From Erythrobacter sp. YT30 (GTDB lineage Bacteria; Pseudomonadota; Alphaproteobacteria; Sphingomonadales; Sphingomonadaceae): a stretch of 64,000 bases of DNA. The notes beneath the pieces are model-generated. The model was given only the letters and a program-made list of their open reading frames with translations. It did no database searches and was not told the DNA's origin. The stretch lies in the NCBI RefSeq assembly GCF_001542875.1, contig NZ_LMAF01000002.1, positions 1,015,501 to 1,079,500 of the forward strand, read 5' to 3'. The position numbers and the translations under genes were made by a program. Below are positions 54,678 through 63,309 of this stretch, piece after piece (the first letter of the stretch is position 1; every line of letters begins with the position of its first letter).

Positions 54678-54705
54678 CTTGTCATTGATTCGAGCAAATG
54701 TCAAG
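54678..54705. promoter_or_regulatory. Imperfect inverted repeat at the module promoter
   Basis: CTTGTCATTG (54678-54687) and CAAATGTCAAG (54695-54705) form an imperfect inverted repeat with a 7-base spacer, 34 bases upstream of the 58-residue gene. On the minus strand it contains TTGACA, a candidate -35 box, so the XRE protein could repress its own operon here. Confidence 0.4.
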
Positions 54706-54801
54706 CAAGCTTTCCATTGCCCGCTCCCCAATCGCGCTCTCGGATGGGTTTTGCGAACTAAGGGGTGGCGGGGCGCGCTTTCGCCGCTATATGCTTGGGC
54801 G

Positions 54802-54873
54802 ATGGCAAACGCGCTCACTACCACCACGACTACCACAACCTCGGATGTTCCGGGGCGGTCGTCTGCGCGTTAA
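54802..54873 (+). CDS. Threonine-rich leader peptide of thrS
   Basis: This 23-codon frame runs MANAL, then eight consecutive threonine codons (54817-54840), then SDVPGRSSAR and TAA. It lies 137 bases before thrS on the same strand. A run of codons for the amino acid that the downstream enzyme loads is the hallmark of a transcription-attenuation leader peptide: ribosome stalling at Thr codons when charged tRNA-Thr is low would favour readthrough. A -10-like CTATAT at 54787-54792 would place transcription start almost at the ATG, so it may be leaderless, which would fit the lack of a clear ribosome binding site. Function is inferred from layout. Confidence 0.7.
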   Translation: MANALTTTTTTTTSDVPGRSSAR

Positions 54874-54878
54874 ACGCT

Positions 54879-54915
54879 GACACATGCCGCCCGACCCGAA
54901 GGGCGGCGCGGTGTC
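54879..54915 (+). promoter_or_regulatory. Putative antiterminator hairpin of the thrS leader
   Basis: GACAC...GCCGCCC (54879-54892) can pair with GGGCGGC...GTGTC (54901-54915) around an 8-base loop, giving 7 plus 5 base pairs with a small internal loop. Its 3' arm includes bases needed for the downstream terminator stem, so the two structures exclude each other. Confidence 0.55.
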
Positions 54916-54958
54916 CCTCTTCGAAATCGGTTCCAAACCCCCACACCGCTCTTTTTCT
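54908..54958 (+). terminator. Putative attenuator terminator before thrS
   Basis: GCGGTGT (54908-54914) pairs with ACACCGC (54943-54949), followed at once by TCTTTTTCT. The 28-base loop contains a small GGTT/AACC hairpin. A GC-rich stem plus T tract inside a leader, ahead of the gene and after a Thr-codon peptide, fits a conditional terminator. Confidence 0.5.
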
Positions 54959-55010
54959 GCGCGCGCCCCTGTGGCAGAGCGCGCCCAAGGACAGACGGAA
55001 TGATTAGCCA

Positions 55011-57026
55011 ATGACCGAACTTCTCAAGATCAGCCTCCCCGATGGATCGGTGCGCGAAATGAAGCCGGGCAGCACGCCGTATGATGTCGCAGCCGCCATT
55101 GGGCCAGGGCTTGCCAAGGCTGCGCTTGCCGCGCGCGTCGATGGGGAAGTGCGCGACATCAACCGTCCGTTTGAAGGCGATAGCGAATTGGCGCTCATCA
55201 CGTCGAAGGATGAGGCTGACGCGCTCGAACTCGTGCGCCATGACTATGCGCATATCCTCGCAGAGGCGGTGCAGGCGCTTTATCCCGGCACGCAGATCAC
55301 CTTTGGCCCGGCGACCGATGATGGCTTTTATTATGACGTAAAAGCGCCCGACAGCCGCGAACCATTCAGCAGCGAAGATCTGCCAGCAATCGAAGAGAAA
55401 ATGCGCGAGATCATCAAGGCGGATAAACCGCTGCGCCGAGAGGTGTGGAGCCGCGAGCAGCTGATCGAGAAATGGGAAGCAGAAGGCGAGAAGTTCAAGG
55501 CGGAATGGGCCAAGGAACTGCCCGAAAACGAAGAGCTGACGGTCTATTGGTCAGGGGATGACTGGCTCGATATGTGCCGCGGCCCGCATCTTGCCTCAAC
55601 CGGCAAGCTCGATCCCGACGCGTTCAAACTGATGCGCGTCGCTGGTGCCTATTGGCGCGGTGACCAACGCAATGCGCAATTGACGCGCATTTACGGCACG
55701 GGCTGGCTCAACAAAAAACAGCTTAAGCAGCATCTTCACAATCTCGAGGAAGCCGCCAAGCGCGATCACCGCAAGCTGGGCCGCGAGATGGACCTGTTTC
55801 ACCTGCAGGAAGAGGCGCACGGCTCTGTCTTCTGGCATCCCAAAGGCTATCGCATCTGGCGCGAACTTGAAGCCTATATGCGGCGCAAGATGGACGGCGC
55901 TGGCTACCGCGAAATCAAGACGCCGCAGCTGATGGACGTGCGCCAGTGGGAGCAATCAGGCCACTGGGGCAAATACGCTGAGAACATGTTTGCCGTCCCC
56001 GACATGGTCCCCGAAGTCGAGGAAGGCGGGGATGGCCCGGCCAAGCCGACGGTCGAAGCCGATGCCGACTGGATGGCGATCAAGCCGATGAATTGCCCCG
56101 CGCACGTGCTAGTCTTTAAACAAGGCATCACGTCCTATCGTGATCTGCCGATCCGCCTTGGCGAAATGGGCTGCTGCCACCGCAACGAACCGCACGGCGC
56201 GCTCCATGGCTTGATGCGCGTGCGCCAATTTACGCAGGATGATGCCCACATCTTCTGCACCGAGGAGCAAGTCGTCGAAGAGGTCCGCGCCTTCTGCCAA
56301 CTGGCCGATAGCGTCTACAAGGATTTCGGTTTCACCTATCACGTGAAGCTCGCCCTGCGTCCGGAAAAGCGCTTTGGTTCTGAAGCTGATTGGGACAAGG
56401 CCGAACAGGAATTGCGCGATGCCGTGGCCGAGGCTGGCATGGCGAATGACGAATATGGCTGGGAAGAGCTGCCGGGCGAAGGGGCATTCTATGCGCCAAA
56501 ACTCGAATGGCATTTGACCGATGCCATCGGGCGCACCTGGCAGGTTGGCACGATCCAGGGTGATCGTGTTCTGCCCGAACGTCTTGATGCGACTTATGTG
56601 GGTGAAGATGGCGGACGCCATCGCCCCGTCATGCTGCACCGCGCGATCTTCGGTTCGTATGAGCGCTTTATAGGCATTCTGATCGAGCACTTTGCCGGAC
56701 GCCTGCCCGCGTGGCTTTCGCCCGTGCAGGCGGTGGTCGCACCGATCGTGTCCGACATCGATGATTATGCGAACGAGACGCTCGCCAAGCTGGAGGCTGC
56801 CGGGCTGCGCGCAGACGCTGACCTTCGCAACGAGAAGATCAATTACAAGGTGCGCGAACACAGCCTCGCGAAAGTCCCTTACATGCTCGTTGTCGGTAAG
56901 CGCGAACAAGAAGAAGGCACCGTCGCGCTGCGGACGCTCGGCGAAAAAGAGCAACGCGTGCTGCCGGTTGAAGAAGCAATCACGATGCTGAAAGAGGCAG
57001 CAACGCCGCCTGATTTGCGGGACTAG
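55011..57026 (+). CDS. thrS: Threonyl-tRNA synthetase
   Basis: The product is 671 residues and attaches threonine to tRNA-Thr. The N-terminal TGS domain ([20 protein letters not shown]) is followed by the editing domain ([20 protein letters not shown]), the class II core ([44 protein letters not shown] with the zinc Cys, [39 protein letters not shown]) and the anticodon domain ([20 protein letters not shown]). Expression is probably controlled by the Thr-codon leader and hairpins 55-210 bases upstream. It ends 1 base before the convergent DUF1223 gene. Confidence 0.97.
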   Translation: MTELLKISLPDGSVREMKPGSTPYDVAAAIGPGLAKAALAARVDGEVRDINRPFEGDSELALITSKDEADALELVRHDYAHILAEAVQALYPGTQITFGPATDDGFYYDVKAPDSREPFSSEDLPAIEEKMREIIKADKPLRREVWSREQLIEKWEAEGEKFKAEWAKELPENEELTVYWSGDDWLDMCRGPHLASTGKLDPDAFKLMRVAGAYWRGDQRNAQLTRIYGTGWLNKKQLKQHLHNLEEAAKRDHRKLGREMDLFHLQEEAHGSVFWHPKGYRIWRELEAYMRRKMDGAGYREIKTPQLMDVRQWEQSGHWGKYAENMFAVPDMVPEVEEGGDGPAKPTVEADADWMAIKPMNCPAHVLVFKQGITSYRDLPIRLGEMGCCHRNEPHGALHGLMRVRQFTQDDAHIFCTEEQVVEEVRAFCQLADSVYKDFGFTYHVKLALRPEKRFGSEADWDKAEQELRDAVAEAGMANDEYGWEELPGEGAFYAPKLEWHLTDAIGRTWQVGTIQGDRVLPERLDATYVGEDGGRHRPVMLHRAIFGSYERFIGILIEHFAGRLPAWLSPVQAVVAPIVSDIDDYANETLAKLEAAGLRADADLRNEKINYKVREHSLAKVPYMLVVGKREQEEGTVALRTLGEKEQRVLPVEEAITMLKEAATPPDLRD

Positions 57027-57027
57027 A

Positions 57028-57768
57028 TCACTCGACCCAGCGCGCGGCCAATACCGGGCCGCCATCAGGTTCGCGCAGGACAAGTGCGTAGCGGTCCGCT
57101 CCTGCCATTCGCATTTGCGACGATTTCAAGGCGTGGCTCGCTGTGCCGCCTGACCATGTGGCGATGCGTTTTTCGTCGATCAGGACATTGGTGTAGGTGA
57201 CGGTGCGCCCGCCGTTTTCTCCGCGACCTATCTTTACATCCTCGCGGCTCGACACGCCGACCAGCACGAGATCGGCGGCCCTGTCCGTGGTTCCGCCAAG
57301 CCCAACGCCAAACCCGCCAGTGGTGGGTTTAAGGCGGATGACCGCGCGATTGGTGGAGCGTGCGCGGCTGGTCAGATCGCGCAATGCGGCTTCCTTTGAT
57401 CCGACTTCGCCGTATCGTCCTGCAACCACGCTTTGCGGGGTGTAAACGCCATTATATCCGCCAAGTCCGCGCCGGGCGTATACGCGCTGAAGATCGGAAT
57501 TGGATGGTTTGGCGTATGTGTCTTTCCACCCGAGCCTGTCCCAGTAATCGACCGGCTTTGAAATGACGACGAGATCGGGTTCGCGATCAAGCTTTTGCGC
57601 CAGACGATCAGCAGGTGGGCACGAGGAGCAACCCTGGCTGGTGAACAGCTCGATGAGGACGGGTTCTTCGGTGAGGACTGAGGCGTTCGTTTGTGATTGG
57701 CCAAAAGCGTTGGGGCCCAGCAATATGCCAGCACTTGCGGCAAGCGCGCCAAAGATCATCCGCTTCAT
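57028..57768 (-). CDS. DUF1223 thioredoxin-like exported protein
   Basis: The product is 246 residues from the ATG at 57768, with GAGGTG upstream. A signal peptide (MKRMIFGALAASAGILLGPN) is followed by the thioredoxin-like start PVLIELFTSQGCSSCPPADR with a CxxC pair, then KPVDYWDRLGWKDTYA and YTPQSVVAGR, which are diagnostic of DUF1223. The CSSC pair suggests thiol-disulfide chemistry in the periplasm, but the function of the family is not established. Confidence 0.9.
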   Translation of the reverse strand: MKRMIFGALAASAGILLGPNAFGQSQTNASVLTEEPVLIELFTSQGCSSCPPADRLAQKLDREPDLVVISKPVDYWDRLGWKDTYAKPSNSDLQRVYARRGLGGYNGVYTPQSVVAGRYGEVGSKEAALRDLTSRARSTNRAVIRLKPTTGGFGVGLGGTTDRAADLVLVGVSSREDVKIGRGENGGRTVTYTNVLIDEKRIATWSGGTASHALKSSQMRMAGADRYALVLREPDGGPVLAARWVE

Positions 57769-57855
57769 AAAACACCTCATGTCCATAGGGCGCAATCGTC
57801 CCATGTTAGGAGGTTCGGCGTTTCAGTGAGTTTGGTTACGCGAGCGCGCGCTCGA

Positions 57856-57990
57856 TCAGAATGGCAGGACAGGGCCTGCGAAAATGAGCGCGAGGCCGCA
57901 GGCCAGTACGATTACGCTGCTTGCGATATCGGCTGGCTTGATCGGGGCGGCTGTGATGGCCGCGCGTGATAGGGCGATGGCTTTGCTCAT
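57856..57990 (-). CDS. Possible 44-residue hydrophobic protein
   Basis: An open frame of 44 codons plus stop begins at ATG 57990. The product starts MSKAIALSRAAITAAPIKPA and its second half is a membrane span (SSVIVLACGLALIFAGPVLP). The ribosome binding site is weak (GGA 4 bases upstream of a poor context). It lies in the 264-base gap between the DUF1223 and agmatine deiminase genes, which holds nothing else. Composition and a single clean membrane span support it, but it could be chance. Confidence 0.35.
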   Translation of the reverse strand: MSKAIALSRAAITAAPIKPADIASSVIVLACGLALIFAGPVLPF

Positions 57991-58032
57991 TACGTCCAAA
58001 AATGGGCCGCAAATCCTAACGAAGCGTTAAGT

Positions 58033-59031
58033 TTAAGGCTTTGAGGGCATTTGCTGGCTCGCGCAGTGAAAGCCGCCTCCGCCTGCAAGAACAGCGTCGG
58101 CTGGCAAGCCCTGGCAGGCGCGATCGGGGAATAGCGCGGCGATGGCTTCCACTCCTGCCTCATCATGGGGAGAGCCGAATGTGGGCACGACGACGAGGTT
58201 CGAAGTGATCGCGAAATTCACATAGCTTGCAGGTTCAATCGCGACGTCTCTGGTGATGAGACCGGGCGAGGGAATGCGGATCACCTGAACACCGAAATCC
58301 TGCGCGCGCCTTGCAGCATCTTCGTAGATGGCGGCGTTGGGATCATCGTCGCCCGTTGCTTCGGGAACAACCAATTTGCCCGGCGCGATGAACCGGGCGA
58401 GATTATCGACATGGCCATCGGTGTGATCGTTGATCAGCCCTTCGCCCAGCCACAAAACGCGCTCAAACCCGAGGTGCTGATGTAGCTCGCACTCGATCTC
58501 TGCCCGGTTCATATGCGGGTTGCGATTGGGGTTGAGCAGGCATTGCTCGGTTGTCGTGACAAGGCCGGTGCCATCGCCATCAATCGCGCCCCCCTCAAGG
58601 ATCATCGGCGATGTCTCGATGGGAAGACCGGCATCGCAAGCAATCTCTTTGCCGATGCTCTCATCACCGGGCATTTCATATTTCCCGCCCCAGCCATTGA
58701 AGGCAAAGCGAATGGCCTTGCGCGTCTCGCCATCGGTCACGATCAGAGGCCCGGTATCGCGCAGCCAGATATCGCCATAGACGCGCCGTTCGAGAGTCAC
58801 GGCATCGCTCACCAGGCTGCGCGCGCGCGCTTCGTTTGCCTCGTCGCGGACTAGCAGCCGCACTTCTTGCCCGCTTTCGGCAACCGCATTGGCAAAGCCC
58901 GCGATTTGCTGCTGCGCCTCCTCGAGATAGCCCGGCCATTCCTCGGTGAGATGAGGGAAGCCGATCCAAAGCCAGTCCTGCGGAGCCCATTCAGGCGGCA
59001 TTGTGCAGGGTGTGGCAGCGGATTGCGTCAT
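58033..59031 (-). CDS. aguA: Agmatine deiminase
   Basis: The product is 332 residues from the ATG at 59031; a start at 59001 is possible. The guanidino-group-modifying fold is clear: MPPEWAPQDWLWIGFPH, VYGDIWLRDTGPLIVTD, FNGWGGKYEMPGDESIGKEI, MILEGGAIDGDGTGLVTTTE, LIND-HTDGHVDNLARFIAPG with the catalytic His, and GGGGFHCASQQMP with the catalytic Cys. It converts agmatine to N-carbamoylputrescine in polyamine synthesis. The usual partner aguB is not in the window. It is divergent from glnE with starts about 50 bases apart. Confidence 0.95.
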   Translation of the reverse strand: MTQSAATPCTMPPEWAPQDWLWIGFPHLTEEWPGYLEEAQQQIAGFANAVAESGQEVRLLVRDEANEARARSLVSDAVTLERRVYGDIWLRDTGPLIVTDGETRKAIRFAFNGWGGKYEMPGDESIGKEIACDAGLPIETSPMILEGGAIDGDGTGLVTTTEQCLLNPNRNPHMNRAEIECELHQHLGFERVLWLGEGLINDHTDGHVDNLARFIAPGKLVVPEATGDDDPNAAIYEDAARRAQDFGVQVIRIPSPGLITRDVAIEPASYVNFAITSNLVVVPTFGSPHDEAGVEAIAALFPDRACQGLPADAVLAGGGGFHCASQQMPSKP

Positions 59032-59080
59032 AATCGCGCCGCTCTTGCAGAAGCGTGCGAGCACCGTCAATGAAGCGGGC

Positions 59081-61855
59081 ATGGACGAGGCGGAGAAAGG
59101 CGATTTGGCCGAGGACTGGGGAGGCGCTCTGGAGCGCGCCAAAGTGCACTCGCCCTTCCTCTGCCGCGCGCTCGAAAGACAGCCTGACCTTGAGGCCTTG
59201 CTGGCAGCAGGTGATGGAGAAGCAGCGCTTGAATGGGCGCGCGCGCAGGGCGAGCACGATGATACGGCAATCGCGCTGAGGAGAGAGCGGCTGGGCATCG
59301 CGACTGCCATCGCAATCGGCGATTTGGCAGGTGCATTCCCGCTTTCGCGCGTGGTGGCCGAACTCACCGATTTTGCGGACCGGGCCGTTGATCGCGCGAT
59401 CCGCGCTGTGATCAACGAGCGAATGGGCGAGGCTGATCCTTCCGGCTTCATCGCGCTTGCGCTGGGCAAACAGGGCGCGGGTGAGCTCAACTACTCCTCC
59501 GACATCGATCCCATCTGGCTCTACGATCCCGCGACACTCGCCCATCGCGGAAGGGATGACGCGGGTGAGGCGGCGCAGCGTTACGCGCGCAAGATTGTCG
59601 CCATGCTGTCTGATACGACCGATGAAGGCTATGTTCTGAGAGTCGATCTTCGGCTGAGGCCGGCTTCGGAGACAAGCCCGCTGGTGGTGAGGCGCGGTGT
59701 CGCGCTGACCCATTACCAAAGCCAAGCGCTTGCCTGGGAGCGTGCGGCTTTGACAAAGGCTCGCGCGGCATCGGGCGATATCGCTGCGGGTGAGAGGTTC
59801 CTTGACGAGATCAGCCCGTTCGTCTGGCAGCACCGGCTCGATTTTGGAGCAGTCGATGCGATCAATGCCCTCACCCAGCGGATCCGCGACAATCAGAAAG
59901 GGGCGCAGAAACCCGGCCCCGGATTTGATGTAAAGAAAGGGCGCGGCGGCATTCGCGAGATCGAGTTTTATGCCCAGACGCACCAGTTGATCCACGGCGG
60001 GCGCGATCCTTCGCTGCGGGTTCGCGGCACGCGTGCAGCGCTTGATGCGCTTGTGGCTGCTGGCCAGATCGATCCGTCAACTGCCACGACGCTTGGCGAG
60101 AGTTATGACCGGCTGCGTGTGATCGAGCACCGTCTGCAAATGGTCCACGATCGCCAGACGCATTCGCTTCCCGAAGGCCATGCGCTCGACAATGTCGCAC
60201 GGCTTGACGGGTTGGCCGATGGAGCCGAATTGATCGCCGATCTGGAAGCAGTGACAGGCCGGGTTCGCGCGATTTACGATTCCCTCGTCGAAAGCAAATC
60301 GGCACCCGCAGCCCCGCCGGTTGAGGCGCAAAGTGAGCTTTCCGAAATGCTCGCGGAGATCGGATTTGATGAAGCTGCATCGCTCGCGCGCAGGATAGAA
60401 GGCTGGCATGATGGCCGGTACGCCTGCCTGCGCACCGATCAGGCGCGGGAGGCATTTGAACGCGTCCTGCCGCGTCTTTTGACAGCGTTTAGCAAGAGCG
60501 ATGACCCCATGCGAGCGATGGCCCGGTGGGAGGCTATACTTGAGCATGCCACGTCCGCCATTCATCTTTTCCGTCTGCTCGATGCGCGGCCCGCATTGCT
60601 CGAACGTCTTGTCGCCGCGCTCACTCTTGCGCCGCGATTGGCAGATGAGCTTGCCCGCAGGCCTGAACTTCTCGACACGCTGCTCGATCGAAGCGCGCGC
60701 GAGTTGCCGGGCACGCCCGAGGAGATAGCAGCGCGCATCGAAGAAGCCGCAGTCCGTCCCGATTTTGAAGCGCTGCTTGATGCCATACGCCTCGTTACGG
60801 GAGAGATCCGGTTTGCTCTCGGCCTGCGGATGATCGAAGGCGAGGCCGATCCGCTTATGGTTGGCGCAGCGCTTTCGCGCGCGGCGGAAGCGGCGATCCA
60901 TCTCGCTGTGCGCGATGTGAGCCGCGAATTCGCAGCAAAGCACGGGGTAATCGCAGAAAGCGAGCTTCTGCTCCTGGGGCTGGGGCGATTTGGTGGAGGT
61001 GCGCTCACGCATTCGAGCGATCTTGATGTGGTGTTCCTGTTCACAGGCTCCTTCTCCGATCAGTCCGATGGAGACAGGCCGCTGGGCGCAACGCACTATT
61101 ACAATCGTCTGGCAAGCCGCATCATTTCCGCTCTGTCAGTTCCGACGGCGCAAGGCGCGCTTTACGAGGTCGACACGCGCTTAAGGCCCCAGGGCGCGCA
61201 AGGACCACTGGCCGTCAGCACGGAGGCTTTTGCCAAGTATCAGGAAGAGACGGCATGGACGTGGGAGCACATGGCGCTTGCCCGTGCGCGGGTTCTGGTG
61301 GGGTCTGACACAGCGCGAGCCGAGCTCGAAGCAACGATGCGCGGTGTGCTCGCCCGGCAGCGCGATGCGCACGAATTGGCCGATGCGGTGACGTCAATGC
61401 GCCGCGAAATGGCAAAGCATAAACAGGCGACAGGCCCGCTCGATGCGAAACTATCGCGCGGGGGGCTGGTTGACTGCGAATTCCTCGTCCATTTCTTGCA
61501 GCTGCGCGGGACTGACGCCAGCGGGGCGCCGCTTTATGAGACACACCCCAATGCCTATTCGCCCGATTTGGCCGACGCCATTCCAGCGCTGATTGCGGCC
61601 GGGCATTTGCCGACACATTTCCTTCCCGATTACGATTTGATGAGCCGGATGCTGGTGGCGGGCAGGTTGCTTGCCCCGGGCAACGAACAGCCCCCGCCCT
61701 ATGCTGCAGCGGCGCTTGCGGCGGCGTGTCAGCAGCCAACTTACAATGATCTCTTGCAAGCCTTTGGTGAGGCAAGGCAAAGGGTGATCGGGGTCTGGTC
61801 AACGATTCTTGGTGAAGCCATTTCTGATACCGATACGGAGCCAAATGATGAGTGA
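59081..61855 (+). CDS. glnE: Glutamine synthetase adenylyltransferase/adenylyl-removing enzyme
   Basis: The product is 924 residues from the ATG at 59081; a GTG at 59003 would run back into aguA. It has two nucleotidyltransferase domains: the N-terminal adenylyl-removing one (ALGKQGAGELNYSSDIDPIW) and the C-terminal adenylylating one (GLGRFGGGALTHSSDLDVVF), each with the G-G-x-L-x-x-x-SDxD motif, plus helical regulatory parts (KKGRGGIREIEFYAQTHQLI, LSRGGLVDCEFLVHFLQLRG). It controls glutamine synthetase activity in response to nitrogen. It overlaps the peroxiredoxin gene by 8 bases. Confidence 0.95.
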   Translation: MDEAEKGDLAEDWGGALERAKVHSPFLCRALERQPDLEALLAAGDGEAALEWARAQGEHDDTAIALRRERLGIATAIAIGDLAGAFPLSRVVAELTDFADRAVDRAIRAVINERMGEADPSGFIALALGKQGAGELNYSSDIDPIWLYDPATLAHRGRDDAGEAAQRYARKIVAMLSDTTDEGYVLRVDLRLRPASETSPLVVRRGVALTHYQSQALAWERAALTKARAASGDIAAGERFLDEISPFVWQHRLDFGAVDAINALTQRIRDNQKGAQKPGPGFDVKKGRGGIREIEFYAQTHQLIHGGRDPSLRVRGTRAALDALVAAGQIDPSTATTLGESYDRLRVIEHRLQMVHDRQTHSLPEGHALDNVARLDGLADGAELIADLEAVTGRVRAIYDSLVESKSAPAAPPVEAQSELSEMLAEIGFDEAASLARRIEGWHDGRYACLRTDQAREAFERVLPRLLTAFSKSDDPMRAMARWEAILEHATSAIHLFRLLDARPALLERLVAALTLAPRLADELARRPELLDTLLDRSARELPGTPEEIAARIEEAAVRPDFEALLDAIRLVTGEIRFALGLRMIEGEADPLMVGAALSRAAEAAIHLAVRDVSREFAAKHGVIAESELLLLGLGRFGGGALTHSSDLDVVFLFTGSFSDQSDGDRPLGATHYYNRLASRIISALSVPTAQGALYEVDTRLRPQGAQGPLAVSTEAFAKYQEETAWTWEHMALARARVLVGSDTARAELEATMRGVLARQRDAHELADAVTSMRREMAKHKQATGPLDAKLSRGGLVDCEFLVHFLQLRGTDASGAPLYETHPNAYSPDLADAIPALIAAGHLPTHFLPDYDLMSRMLVAGRLLAPGNEQPPPYAAAALAAACQQPTYNDLLQAFGEARQRVIGVWSTILGEAISDTDTEPNDE

Positions 61856-62321
61856 TTTTCCAGGAGTGGGCGATGCGATGCCCGATATTGCCATGGGCAC
61901 GCCCGATGGCGGCGAAGTGAAGCCTTCGGAGTTCGAGGGCAAGAAACTGGTCATCTTCTTCTATCCCAAGGACAACACGCCGGGCTGCACCACCGAGGCC
62001 AAGGATTTCACCGCGCTCAAACCAGATTTTGACGCCGCTGGTGTCGAATTGCTTGGCGTTTCAAAGGACTCGGCGAAAAAGCACCAGAACTTTATCGCAA
62101 AGCACGATCTCACAACGCCGCTTGCAACGGATAGCGAAGAGGACGGACTGTCTGATGCGCTGGGCGTATGGGCTGAAAAGCAGATGTACGGCAAAACCTA
62201 TATGGGCATGGTCCGCAGCACCTATCTTGTCGGCTCGGATGGCAAGATCGCGCAAATCTGGCCCAAGGTGAAAGTCAAAGGCCATGCAGAAGAAGTGCTG
62301 GCTGCAGCCAAGGCATTGTAG
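61848..62321 (+). CDS. bcp: Thiol peroxidase of the BCP/PrxQ type
   Basis: The product is 157 residues from the ATG at 61848 (an ATG at 61845 precedes it), with ACGGAG 7 bases upstream. The peroxidatic motif FYPKDNTPGCTTEAKDF carries the active Cys with no close second Cys (T replaces it at the +5 position), so it may be a 1-Cys or distal 2-Cys form. LLGVSKDSAKKHQNFIAKHD follows. It reduces hydroperoxides in the cytoplasm. Its start overlaps the end of glnE, so it is co-transcribed. Confidence 0.95.
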   Translation: MSDFPGVGDAMPDIAMGTPDGGEVKPSEFEGKKLVIFFYPKDNTPGCTTEAKDFTALKPDFDAAGVELLGVSKDSAKKHQNFIAKHDLTTPLATDSEEDGLSDALGVWAEKQMYGKTYMGMVRSTYLVGSDGKIAQIWPKVKVKGHAEEVLAAAKAL

Positions 62322-62323
62322 CT

Positions 62324-63130
62324 TTGTTGCAAAACGTCCGCTCAAGTGTTGCAGGGGCCATTCGCGGTGCTCTGGTTACAGGTGACCCGCGCGCCAAATG
62401 CATGGCGGCACGCGAAGTTGCGCGCAATTGGCGGCTGGGAAAGCTCGAATGGCGTTTTGACGTCACGATGCCTGATGAACCCGCATGGCCAGCCGAGCCC
62501 GAGCTTCTCCCGCCCAATAAAATGCCCAAACGCGGCAAGTTCGGCTCGCAGCGAGCACGAATCGCACTCTGGCACAGTCTCGCGCACATTGAATTCGTCG
62601 CGATTGATCTCGCGCTCGATATGGCGGGGCGATTCGGCGCAGAGATGGGCGAGGAATTCGTCAGCGACTTTTTGAGCGTCGCTGCAGATGAAGCGATGCA
62701 TTTCGCGCTGCTAGCCCGGAAGCTGGAAAGTCTGGGAAGCCATTATGGCGCGCTGCCTGCGCATGCCGGATTGTGGGAAGCAGCGCACGCAACCCGGCAT
62801 GATGTCGCGGCACGTCTTGCCATTGTCCCGATGGTGCTGGAGGCGCGCGGACTTGACGTCACTCCGGCAACTTTGGAGCGGGTTCAGGCAGCGGGCGATG
62901 CCAATGGCGTCAAGATTCTTTCCCGCATCCTTGACGATGAAATTCGCCATGTCGGATTTGGAACCAAGCATTTTCTTCGTTGTACAGAATCATGCGGCGA
63001 AGCGCCCGAATCCGTGTGGCAAAACCTGGTTTCGACGTATTTTCGGGGCTCGGTTAAGCCGCCATTCAACGACTCAGCGCGTCTTGCAGCCGGTTTATCG
63101 CGCGGTTTCTACGAAGAGATTGCTTGTTAA
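62324..63130 (+). CDS. DUF455 ferritin-like protein
   Basis: The product is 268 residues, starting at TTG 62324 or 62327, just after the bcp stop, with AAGG about 10 bases upstream. The helical DUF455 domain carries the metal-site pattern of ferritin-like proteins: HSLAHIEFVAIDLALDMA (E and H), VAADEAMHFALLARKLES (E..H) and ILDDEIRHVGFGTKHF (E..H). The function is unknown; a di-iron oxidase role is suggested by the ligands. It completes the glnE-bcp-DUF455 run, an order I remember from related genomes. Confidence 0.85.
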   Translation: MLQNVRSSVAGAIRGALVTGDPRAKCMAAREVARNWRLGKLEWRFDVTMPDEPAWPAEPELLPPNKMPKRGKFGSQRARIALWHSLAHIEFVAIDLALDMAGRFGAEMGEEFVSDFLSVAADEAMHFALLARKLESLGSHYGALPAHAGLWEAAHATRHDVAARLAIVPMVLEARGLDVTPATLERVQAAGDANGVKILSRILDDEIRHVGFGTKHFLRCTESCGEAPESVWQNLVSTYFRGSVKPPFNDSARLAAGLSRGFYEEIAC

Positions 63131-63309
63131 CGACTCGGACGGATACGTCACTCTTCGACAAGTCAGAGGCCGCTTTTTGGTGTCTGGCAGCACTTCAGGG
63201 TCTATCCGCATCACAAGAATGCAGAAGACTGGGCGAAGTTGCTTGGAATAATGAGCACGCTGATGAAGCGTGCCGGCGCAAGACGCCAACACACGAGGAA
63301 CGGGTCTAA

